64,000 bases of DNA, from assembly GCA_945910005.1 (NCBI GenBank), contig OX246746.1:31243659-31307658 (forward strand), read 5' to 3'. The notes beneath the pieces are model-generated. The model was given only the letters and a program-made list of their open reading frames with translations, did not search any database and was not told where the DNA came from. This DNA comes from Isoperla grammatica (Eukaryota; Arthropoda; Insecta; Plecoptera; Perlodidae). The position numbers and the translations under genes are program-made. This document shows, in pieces, positions 1-12,600 of the stretch. Position 1 is the stretch's first letter. Every line of letters starts with the position of its first letter.

Positions 1-321
1 TTTTTTTTTAGACCATGTGAATTTTATAATTCTATGTATTGACTCAAACAATGGCACCTAAAATGATTCTATTGTACTTAAATATAAATAAATAAAATAA
101 AACAAACCTTGGGAGTTCCAGTGCCATATTTAAAAATTATTAAATTTACTCTGAACAAGCATGTTAAATTCTCAAAACAGGCCCAGTAACATTTGAACGG
201 TAAATTTATTGTAGCTTTCGGAAGAATAAAATCTAGTTATGTGCAAAATACGTGAAATGTCAAAATATGGATTGCTGGGCTGAAAAACTCTAGCATTGCT
301 TGTTTTAGAAGACATGCGTAC
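1..321. other. Msp300 intron, AT-rich, no recognised element
   Basis: Follows the exon 45 donor. A CAAG|GTTTG-like site near 100-118 on the minus strand was examined, but no acceptor with an open frame precedes it. Confidence 0.5.
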
Positions 322-648
322 CTTGTATCTCTCGACCAGAGTTTTCATCTCTCCCAGCTCGGCTTTAGTGTCGGGCGTCTCCTGGAGAGCCTCTTCCGTG
401 TCGCCGATCCATCGAGCGAGGCGACTCTTGGCCTCGTCAAAGTCCTCCCACCGACTGGCGGTGGCCTTGAGATGGGTGGACACGGAGTTCAGGTCCATTG
501 TCAGCTGGTCCCAAGAGTTGCGAAGGTAGGTCATGTCGTCGCGCAGTGTGTCCTGTCTATCGGCCGGTGTCGTGTCCACCGCCTTGGTGAATACGTCTTG
601 CATGGCGGACATTAGGTGCTGGCCCTCCGTCATGCGGGTTGACACCAG
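322..648 (-). CDS. Msp300: Msp300 exon 45 (last in window)
   Basis: 327 bp, 109 codons, phase 0 to 0. LVSTRMTEGQHLMSAMQDVF, ATASRWEDFDEAKSRLARWI and LGEMKTLVERYK, donor GTACGC. Closes a type-B repeat and opens a type-A one. The gene continues below position 1. Confidence 0.89.
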
Positions 649-3600
649 CTGCAAACATACAGATGTGCCGTGACAACCGTTTCAAGTTATAATAAATTTA
701 ATTTGCCAATTGATGATATTTATAGTATACAATAAATAAATTACATATTAATAACTGGAGGTGTGTAAAAAAAAGTATTTCCAAGTTGAATACAGCAACT
801 AAGTTTTAAATAGTACCAAATCAAAGAAACATGTAAAAATTTGTATTAAAACTAACGTTTTTACCGAATTATTTTAAGAGCTAGTAAATGCTAATTTTTC
901 AAAAGTTATTTTATATTTTATAATAAAAAAAAACACATATTATGTGATCAATAAGTAATGTTATCACTGCTACTGTAGTTTGCTGGTTAGATGGTGGTTG
1001 CGCTCACCCTGATGGTCTCCAGTTTATCTCGGGTAGAAGCCTCGTCGCCAACTCCGATACAATCCTGTACGGTGCCATGCGCTCGCTTCAACCACGCGTC
1101 AAACTCGTCTCTCGCCTTCAGGAACTCTGTGTGGTCGGATAGGTTCTTCTCTGCCCGGGATACGAGACCCTGTACCAACAAGACATGATTTAGGTTATAG
1201 AAAACTTACTTACTTATGGTACATAGGGATACATGCAGAGTTGAGAGATTTTACCTAGAACCAAAACAATGTTCAACCAAAACCCCACCTGAACAATCAC
1301 ACTAGAAAGTGTTTTCTTTTTATTTTTTTGAGTAAATTTATTTAAAATACAAAAATGAATTAAATACAGTATTTACACAAATTTGTAACTGTTCTAGATT
1401 TTAAAATGGAAAGAAAATATAAATTTAAACCAATGGCTTTTTCCAACAAATCATACAGTTCTCAGACAGTTGGAGCCACCCAGACAGAAAACACAAAACC
1501 TTATTCACGAGGGATGCTAAAATACATGTGACATGACATGATAAGAAATTAAAATAGAATATATTACGCAAAAACGTTTTGTTTACAAAGTTTTTAGCTA
1601 ATAATTTTGAAGAATCCAAAAAAACTAATAATCGGAAAAAGCATTGCACTGTTTAGTTTTTTGTTTTTTTAATGTAAAACCTGTTCTTTTGTCAACATGG
1701 CAAACATGTAAGGATTACAAACCTGAACCATGGTGAGCAGGTTGCTATAAGATCCCTGCAGCTGAACAGTCTGGTCTCGAACCCAACTGCATGCACTGAG
1801 TTCCATCAGCCCCTCACATCTGTCATTGAGTTCCTCCATCACTACCTTCTGCTGAACTGCCTCCAGCAACAGTTCCTGCAACAAGACATTCACACCTTTG
1901 GAAGAGCTTAATAATGCATTATAAATTATTCAAATCAAATTATTATTTTGGAAGCCAATTAAAGAATTAATAACTAATTGGTTTCCAAATTACAACCATA
2001 ATGATAGCAATATTTGAAATTTTGTTAATCCAGTTTTTAGTTCTTATGAAACTAAATGTTGGTTACTAGCCTCCGAACCACTTTTTTAATTAAATGTAGA
2101 ATGTGTGGGGTCGGAGAACAAGACAGGTGGCATCTCTGTGAGTGTACATATGTAAAGGATGAAAGGGACAAAAAGCCGGGTGGCATGGATCGGAGGGAAA
2201 AGGAGTCCTATCTCTACTGGCTTACCAGAAAATACATGATGACATGAGATGTCAATTGTGGGTATAAGAAAAGAAGAAGAATATTAAACCCCTATTAATA
2301 ACTATTTATATTAATTTTAGAAAGTTTTAATAGTTGAGACTAACTTTCCTCCTTAACAGGGAAGAATACCGCTACGTCAAAAACCGCACAAAATTTTAAT
2401 TTATAAATTATATTACAAGAATGGGCTTTGAAATCAAAAATCTGAATCAACAGCGCACTGTGTTATAGTAAGCTCTACATACTGAATGCTCTAAGTTGTA
2501 TCTTACATTGTAATCAGTAGGCCTATGCTTTGTATAGGGTATATAATTAATTTTATTACTAATTATCGAATTAATAATCAAAATAACTATGCTAATGGTT
2601 GTATTTCATTCAGTCTGTAGGGCTTACCAAAACACAGGCACTGTTGATTTAGATTTTCCATTTCTTGTTGCAATCTTGAGATATAATTAAATAATGACAA
2701 TTTTCTGCGGTTTTTGTCGTAGAGACTACCCTTTACTCTTACATGACAATACAATCATCAATAGTGATAATCTACTTACCCTGCATTTACTGAGTTCATC
2801 TGGTGTTTTCTTGTCCTCCTTCATCTCAATGTCCACCTTGACCTGGAAAGCAGGCAGCCAATTCTTCATCTTATCCGAAGTGTTGGCAAAGTCGTTCCAC
2901 GCTGCAATGCACTTGCCGAGCACCTTCCGAGTCTCGTTGCACACGAGCCGTAGTCCCTCCCAGTCCGAGCGCAGTTGTTGCACTTCTTGACGAAGCATGT
3001 CTTGGCCCTCGCCTGCAGTGCGCTGGGTCACTGACTCGCTCAGAGATATGGCTCGCTCGACCAGGCGTTCGCCTGCATCAGAAAGAGGCAACTCATTACG
3101 AATAATCAGAGCCCAAAACAAAACACCGACAATTATGATCGGGATAAGTCCAACAATGTCGTGTTTTTAGTCTCAAGAATAGGGCCTACTCTTTGAGACT
3201 AAAAATTCATTTCTGGACCAAATGACGATCATTTCCATCTTTGAGAGACCTGAAGTTCTAAATTCACTTTGCTTCTTAAAGTCGATCGATGATAACTGCA
3301 CATGTAATATTTATCCTTCAAATTGTATGTTCAGAAAGTTGAGATTGAGCTTGTGAATATTGTGGAAGAAAATATGCACCTAACGGTATTAGTTTTTTTA
3401 TTTATTGAGTGTTGAAATGGGGTGGAATTCCCTATCTTCATTGTAGCTGAACAAAAACCTACACTTTCAATCGTAAAACTTTGCGTAGCACCTTCAAAAA
3501 GTAATTTATTTACAAAAATAATCGTCCTTAATGTAGATAACTTCATGACTAACATGAATACGTGTAAAAAAGATGATCGAACGGGATCCGTTTTCGAGAT

Positions 3601-6600
3601 ATCTGCGCTGGTGTGTCAATTTTACCTCAAATCTACTCAAATTAGAAACTATACCTAAATATACTTTATTAATAAAAAAAAATATATAATTTCAAGAAGT
3701 TCAGTATTAAATGCTACTCACATGTAATAATTCTTGAAATTCATAATTTAGAATTAAAAAAAGTATGTTTTCATGTCCATTTAATTTGAATAGTTTAGTT
3801 GTTGTATTGAATGGGTAGTTCACTTCATCGATCGACTTTAAATGTAATTTGACTTTAGTTTTTGCCAAAACATACCCTCAGGCATAGTTGCTGCAATCTC
3901 TGTCATCTTCTGCTCCTTTGCTACCGTCTGATCCTTCTCTCCGTGAGGATCGCTGCACTGTTGGATCTCTATCCTGGTACGTCGCACCCAGTCACAGGCA
4001 TCGTTGTACGCCTGCTTGTACTGTTCGTGCTCGTGGACTTGGTCTTCCATGTTCTACAGCAAACATTACACCTAGGTTCATTCATCCAGACACAAAACCT
4101 GCTTTCATAGCAACCACTCACAATCAATTTGTGAATAATTTACAGTAAAACAAAAAGTAACAAATCAAAAGTTGTTTAAAATGAGCATTTTTAGTTTTCA
4201 ACAATGTATGTTAAGTTTATTCTACATGGCATACAACTCGTTTTTGAGCTCGTAACTACGACAGGTTAAGTTACTTAAAAGTAAGGTTTAATACTTACGG
4301 TGATATTCTTTGTCACCAAGTCCTTGAGATGCTCATACTTGTTGAGGCTATCTTCATAGTCCTTGGTCGGCAAAGATGGATCGTCGGCCAAGCGAGACTT
4401 GACTCGATCAACCATTTCACTGTGGCTCGTAATGTCTCGCTGGACGGAGCGTAGCTTCTCCAGGTGTGCTCGCTTCTCACTCAAGTCGTTCAGGTAATGT
4501 CCGTCGTCTGATCGGACCTAAAACAACGTCCGAAATAATGTCATTAGTATCAAAAAAGGAAAGAAATAGGTCTGAGCATATCGGACCTAAAACAACGTCC
4601 GAAATAATGTCATTAGTATCAAAAAAGGAAAGAAATAGGCCTGCACATAGCTTTGATTGGTCTAACCTTTAAACTTTGACCCATGGAATAACAAAAACAG
4701 AAATTAACAAACATTCAATGAAGATTGCCAATCGACTAAATGAAACCATATTTGTTATTTAATGGCAAATGCACTACAAAACAATATTTGTAAAAACTGT
4801 TCAAATGTACAATAACAATCATTATGCATTGGACTACTACTATACTGTACTGTACTGATGCTATCTTAATTACCTTCTGCTCAATTTCCTCCAACCAATC
4901 AGAAAGCATCTTGTGAGCCTTCTGAATCTCTTCCAATTGTGCAGCACGAGCAGTGAGTTTCTGCCTCAGATCTTGAACGTCGAGCATTAGTTTCTCGAAT
5001 TCCTGTTTCAAATTTTCTGTGTCTTCCTGGATTTTAGCAGCACCATTTTGTTCTGTATTCAGTATTACCTTCTCTTTCAATTCAAGAGCATACCTTTAGA
5101 AAAAAATACAAGATCAAATTATGTAATTCTACTCTATATTGATCTCAATATTGATTTGGATTAAACAATCAAGCAAAAAATACCTGAGTTTGTTTTGTCC
5201 CTGTTCTAGAGATTGTCGAATGGCCTTGACTGTTTGGAGTTTGTTGTTGACGTCCGTCAGTGTACTTGGGACCTCTTGACACTCGTTAAGTTTATCCCGA
5301 GTGCGATCAACCCAGTCCTGGCATTCCTGGTACAACGTATTGTGCTGTTGGTGCTCCTGCAAATAACAACAACATTACAGAAACTGCAACAATGTGTTTT
5401 CAGACAACTTCTAGATATCTAATGGGATTCCAAAACAGACACACTTTGGCAGCATTAAAATACTTCAGAAATGTTATGTTCAGGGTGTTTTGTCCTTCAA
5501 TCTTCAGGTCAAATGAAAGAAAAGACACATAACCTAGGTAAATTGCAAAAGAGATGAGATGACGGGTAATAAGCCACAGATTTTGACTCCACAGAACTGC
5601 AAACTTAATTTTAAAAGAAAATTAATTTTTAATATTTTATAGTGGGCAGTGTCATGCTTATTTGTTTATTTCCACTTGGCATGATTATCACATAAATAGT
5701 TCCTTAATGGGGTCTTGAGTTGTGAAAGACACAAAGTTAAAACTTTCTTACTATGCTATATATATATATAGCAGAGAGCTGCTTTAACACCAAAGTCATC
5801 AAGGCCCTGCCTAGAAGCTGTCTCGCCAGTGACCTCAGACGGTGGGAACAAGCCCATATCGCGGTAACCCTGTCCCGAGACCCTCCCAATCTCAACATCA
5901 GGTAGCCCCGCCTCCCACCGCCTTCCTTACCCTACACCCAACAGCACCGGTGTTCACCCATTGTATATACTGTAGATAGTTTTAGTTTAAGTATTCTCCT
6001 TCTGGTGACCAAGACCGAAGCGTCGAAACGTCCAGAAGTTTTTGTGTTGTGTTTTTTGTTTTGTTTTGTGTCATCTACGCTACGCAGCCTGCCAAATGGT
6101 TTCAGGTAAGCTGTTGGCTCCTATCCTTCTTTCCCTCTCACACATGTACTAGCCTTTAGGCCTGTTCTATATTTCCTATATATACATATATAAGTTGGAC
6201 TAGGAACACAAATTAACATGTTCTAGTGAGGGGAAAGGTACAGAAGGACGACAACTTACCTTAAAACGTTAGGTAGGTCGCACATAGACACAAGTAGATG
6301 AGTAGACAAGTTGCTGATATGTTTCGACCAACTAGTGGTCTTTATCACTCAGCGTGAGTAGAGAATAAGTTCATGCCGAGGGTGATGTGTTTTACCTGGT
6401 AATGTAGCTCTAGACGCCTCATGATCTCCTTGGCTAGAGACAACAGCGCGTTGTACTTAGTGGTCATCTGCGTGACGGCGTTACTGATGCGCGTATCGGC
6501 GCAAGTCTCCAGTAACATCTGTGCCTTCATGTTCAGACGGTCCAGCTCTTTCTGCCAGTCGAACAGGGTCTGCAGATTAACCTGGAGGCAAACAATGCAA

Positions 6601-9600
6601 CTCCTGTCAATTCAATTCAGTATCAAATCAATTTATTCTTTTCGTTTCTTAACAAAGGTAGGCCTACATAATCCAACGTAATAACCAAAAACAGATAAAA
6701 AAAACTACAATGTAGCATCGATTATACGTTTTCCAAGGGCGAAACCGAAAAACGTATAAGTACAAAAAACGTATAACTACAATTACATTTGGTTCCGTTT
6801 GTAGTTTGTAATGAGTGGAGATGGCGGCTCTCGGCAGTCTCCTCTTTCTGCAGTACAAAAATTCCCTTCACGGTGTGTTTTAGGGCACGTAGGAGCGGCG
6901 GGGGGGGTTGAAATGGTGCTTAGGCCTAAATATATATTTTACATGTTATACGTTGTGAAAATCGTCGTTTTTATTTCGAATAGTCCCGCCCAAAAGTGAT
7001 ATCGTAATCATTTTATTCCAAATATCATTGCTCGCCTTACTGTTTTTCATCATCGATCGCTTTATTTTTCCCGTCCCAGATCAATATTTACCTCGATTAA
7101 TCGTTTTTTGGTTATAAATGTCAACGGGGAAACAAGTTTCAGCAACCGCTACGTAAGTGTTTTTTGGACGCGACTGTACGGCCGCGCGTCACCGGGAGAC
7201 CGCTATCACGGGCTGGCGGCAGCTGTCGGCTCAGCGCCCGCGAGGGATGTATCACACAGTGCCCGCGCTCGGCCCGCAGGCCTATTACGTCGGCAAGGTC
7301 GGGGGCACGGATAATTATTTTAAATCAACAAATTGATGAAACGATCAGATCAATACGTGAAATGTTACTATAAAATCAGAGGATAGTAATAAAACAACAA
7401 ATCGACAAAACAAGCCATTATGAACACATGGTATCAATTTAAAAACACCAACAAACTTGGAACAATCTGCATGGACAGACGCTCTGTGAAACGTAGTATG
7501 GTGGGAGGGGTGAGGGGCTGGCTCTACGATGCCTCAGGGCTTGGGCTACCTGCCAAGAGCCGGACGTGAGCAAGGGTAGCGAATGAGTGAAGGGGAGGGG
7601 GGCGAGGCGGGGTGACCGCTTGACAATAACAACATTCCATTCTCGCGCATTCACAGCTGCATATCCCGAACGAGATAAAGCTTGCGCTTCCAGGAAGTGA
7701 TATTGGATGATAAATAAAACCAATTAGGGTATAATCGCTACTAAGATGTCTGAGGGGAACAATTTCTGTCGCATATAACCGAAAATAACGTATAACCAAC
7801 AGGGAAAAAAATAGAATTTTATTTTGCGTAGCATTTTTGCGATTCAAATCGAAGAATCCATCGCACTTGGGGAATTTTGTATAGCAGTTCAAAAGTGTTT
7901 TTGTACGAATACAATGACATCCCGTGGGTCATATACAAATGAAGGTGAAATTTGTTTCTTACATTCGTATCATTCTCTTTCTCTTTAACTGTCACGTCTG
8001 TACAAATACTGATATCATCAGCGTGTTGTAGTTTCTCTTTTAACATATTATCGATATCAATAGCAATGCATTTCGTTAATTCAACGCATTGGGGTGGTGA
8101 GTGATAAGTCTGCCCTAAATCAACGCCGTGTCCCTGTTCCAATACAATGATTATTGGGTACTTGGCGAATGCAATCTCTTCCTTCGATAAGAAATACGAA
8201 TTGTCCATTTTGCTATTCACGCGTGCGTTTGTAGCATCTGATTGAATGCTCATAGCTTTTCTCAGTCTTCGTAAAAAAATCCCGTCTAAGTGTTCCGCTT
8301 CCTTTCTTCATTGAACGCATTAACATGCATTTCCGACTTAGCATGCTTAGCACAGTTGTCTTTTTTTAAACTGCTACCACTAATACCTCGAAGGAAGAAT
8401 TAAAGTTTCGCAAGCACTTAATAATACGGTCATGTTTTCTACAAAGTTCACAATATATGTTAACAACACATGTTTTGCTTTCACTTAATACGCACTTAAG
8501 CACAACTTTTGAGGATCAATATCACAAATCCAATTGTTGAATGTAGATACACGGATCGACATTGTTGCAGTCACGTAAAGTTCGACACGCACGTCTTTCC
8601 GATAGCCCGACCGAATTCTTACTGACCAGCTATGGAAGGCGAAGTTGTAGATTGCGGTGGTTGCAAGGGTTGCGGCGACAATGTCTCGGTGAGCACAACA
8701 CAATGTCTAGAGCCGGAAGGAGACGACTCAACCCTAAACAAAGGGTCTGGGGGGTCTAGAAAGGGTCTAGAAACGTGGCCAATGTTTGTCTAATGCACCG
8801 TGAAATTAGGTTTAAAGATCTAACGCACTGTTTGTCATTTCTTTCGAATTCTGCCCTTTTCAAGGGGTGAAATTCAGGAAATTTTAAAGATGTATTGCGT
8901 ATCAAACTCGCATCGCACATTTGCGATGCAATATTTTATTTGCGTCGCATCACATTCAAATCGCATCGCAAAGTGCGATGCGATACCGCTTATTTTTTTC
9001 CCTGATAACCAAATAACGTATAATTAAATTATTTCAACATTGATTCTTATGGGAAATGGCCGGGACCATATGGAAATCACGTATAAATACGAAAAACGTT
9101 TAAGTACGAAACGTATAATCGATGCTCCACATATCATAAATGAAAACTTAAGATGTATATATAATTTTTCTTTTTTTTTAACTTGACAATATGGTCAACA
9201 TTGTGTATGAATGTTTTTGTAAAGAATCAAACGACCTCAAATAAAAGAGAAAAGGGTACACAGAGTTGAATACCAGCCTGTTTAATAGGTATAGAAGTGA
9301 AAGCTGTACACAGGATTATGCTGGCCTTTTGTGCACTTGCCGGTATACATACTATAACAGAAATCTACATGAACACGGCAACGCCTTTTCAGGTTAGTTG
9401 GACTTAGTTTGCAAGTTGCTCGTTGTGCAAATCAGCATAAAGCAAAAAAAGAAATAACATTTTAAACATTTCAAAATGCTTACCTGGAATTGCTCTAGGA
9501 CATTTTTCTTCTCCTCCAAACTATCTTGCAGCTTGTTGAACGACTGAACGAGAGTTTCGAATTGAGTCAGCCAATCAGAAGCTTCTTGGTACTGATCTCC

Positions 9601-12600
9601 GTACTCGGTCCACTTGACGATTCCAACTTCAAGCAAGCTCTTGGTGTGGTTCAGGGATTCACTGGCAACAAACAAGACATTAGACAGCCAAATCTAGATA
9701 TAGCAGGACGGTTTCATTTTTTGCCTCTTGTTTTAAAAAACTACCTCTACAGTAATCCCCCTTTAATTCAAATTTCAAGGGACCCTAAAAACTCCGATTT
9801 GAATTACAACATTTTGAATTAAAAGAACTTTAACACTAAGCATAATACCTAAATCTTCTGCTGGGACTCTATCAATAGTTTGAATTATACACAATTTTGA
9901 ATTAACCGAGTTTGAATTAACGAGGGACTACTGTATTGTGTTCTGTGATGATATTTTTTTTAAGGAAAATTGTATTAATATTACATATAGAGTATATCAA
10001 ATAAATGGCAAAAATGGTTCTATTTCACAAATAAGTGCATAGGCATAATTCATTTTATTGGTGCTTAGTGACATTATTTCACCATTGATTATGATTAACA
10101 GTAAATACTAGGGGTGTGCGAGCCTACGATTTTTAAGTCGAGCCGAGTCGAGCCGAGTATGAGAAAAAAAGCTTGATTTTCGAGCCGAGCCGAGCCGAGC
10201 TTTTGAAATAGCGTTTATTGTAAATTTAAGGCTGCATTTTATTTCAGTTGATGCAATGCGATAGGAAGTGTATGTATACCGAAATTTCGGTACATCTAAG
10301 ATCAAGTACATCGTTTAAAACATGTGTAAGTTACATAATTATATTATTAAGTAACCCTATACAACCCTGTTATTGTTGCGTGGTAGGTTGGTAAAACAGT
10401 TTAGTTGAACTGTTTTACCAACCTTGGGTTGCGCTAGCGATGGCCATTTAGTTCACAATACCGACCATAGATCGCACGGTAGTTGCATTATTAGGGAGCT
10501 TAGAGAGTGTATGAATACAGTAACAGCAATTTCTCGACTTGTTTTTTAAAATGCATTTGTATTTCAGTAGAATATTAGGACATACGTAAGTAAACTAAAT
10601 TTCGTGTGAAATATTCATTTAATTGCAACTGAAGCTACAAACAGATCGAAATTTCATATCAAATGTAGGATATAAATAAGTATAACGTTATAATACAGTT
10701 GGGGTTACTTTGTACTCAGTGGACGGTTGCAGTCCCCTTACCATTGCTCAACAACGATGTTTGTCTCCAAAAAAGCGTAACAAAGTTTGGCTGAACTTTC
10801 GTGAAAATTAGAGGTAGATGTTTACTGTGAAAAGCAGAAAGCATCTGTTTTTCTACTCGCAGAATAACGAAACATCGTGCTGCATCTAGAGATGTAACAT
10901 TTTATTCTCACGAGATCGGGGCCTAGGGAAAGCCCAGCTAAGCCTAGGCCAGGTACCCAGAAAAGTATAGGCCTAGGCCTATACGTTCTCTTAAGTCTAT
11001 GCTGGGCCTAAAACCCCGAAATTTTTCTAACTTCATCGCACTTGCAGACACCTAAATATTCGTTTCTGCCTTTTGGATTCTTCAGTCTGCGTTTATAGAA
11101 GTATATAATTAAAACCGCGCAACAACTGACATTGTTAGGCCTAGACCTTGGCCTAGACAGCTCGGCTCGAGAATGTCGAGCCGAAAATGAAGCTCGGCTT
11201 GGTACCGAGCTTAAAAAAAAAGCTCGAAAAAGCTCGTAAATTCGAGTACTCGCACACTCCTAGTAAATACATAACATAATGAAATGTGAAAATAAACACT
11301 CGAAAGTCTACGACGAGACTTCCCGTTTGTTGTGGTGTATTGAGAAAAACCTGCATCTCTAGCCATAGCCAACCTCGTCGTGTCATCTGGATCAATATGT
11401 GAAAGAATGCCAGGAATATGCTGTTTATTTCAAACAGTGCATGAAAGGGGCAGTATATGTAAGGATCTGAGGTCGACTAGCATATGACTAGTATTGACTA
11501 AGTTATTGGGTTATTATGAATTGTGTATGTACCAGAATGTAAGTTGAATAGGAGGCCAAGCTATTGTTATGTATTTCTTTTGTGTATGTTTTTACCTTTT
11601 ACCTTTGTGTAATTAGTATGACATTGTCACATTAGTGTATTGATATGATATGAAAATTGGAAATTTGCTTATGACATTTGTTTTCACTTTTCAGACATTG
11701 AATTTAAGTTAAAATTTTGCTAAGTTTATTGGGTTTATTGTGAATTGTGTATGTACCAGAATGTAAGTTGAATAGGAGGCCAAGCTTTACTATGGTTATT
11801 TCTTTTATGTATGATCTTACCTTTTAATTTTGTGTAATTAATATGACATTGGTGCATTGATATGACATGGTGTAGATATTAGTTATTACTGTACATATTA
11901 GTATATTGTTTTAGTTTCCAAATCTGACAATTTCTAATACTTGCATACTTGTGATATGCATATGGGTGTATTAAAAAAAGCTAAATAAATGGAATGAATG
12001 AAATGAAATGAAATATGTTGGACGGCAGACAACTTACACGTAAGTATCGTATTCTTCCTGCAGGAGTGCGACCTCCTCCTCAATGACCTCCTTATCCTCC
12101 GCGTCCGCCACTTGGCAAGCCGCATCCCCCTGCTCTAGCGCCTTCTCCAGCTTCTTCTGGCCTTCTTCCTGCTCACTCTGCAGCACCTGCACAATCACAA
12201 TGAACATTACACATCCAATTATCTACTTTTTGATGTGTATTCACATTAACTATGAATGCGTTAAATACACATAATTATATAATGTCAAATTATTATTCAC
12301 TATTCCTTTTCAAACAACTACTGATAAAACGCTATAGGCCTACAATATTGAAAAGAATGATGGTTTGGTATAATGTGGTATTGTAAGATTCAATAAAAAA
12401 CTTGATATAAAAGGTTTCAAAAACTTGTTTATTATGGTTGTTATTGGTCAAGTAAATCTATTACATAATTTCCCCATAGTACAAAAAGGAAAAGATAATA
12501 ATACAAAAATTAACTTTTTAAATTTTTAAAATAAAAAAAAACATATTAAATAAAATCTATTATTAAAGTGCAAAACTCACCTTCAACTGCGAGGCCTTGC

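Noticed and set aside
100..140. Small extra Msp300 exon before position 118
   Set aside because: A donor-like CAAG|GTTTG exists, but upstream sequence has stops and no acceptor with an open frame.
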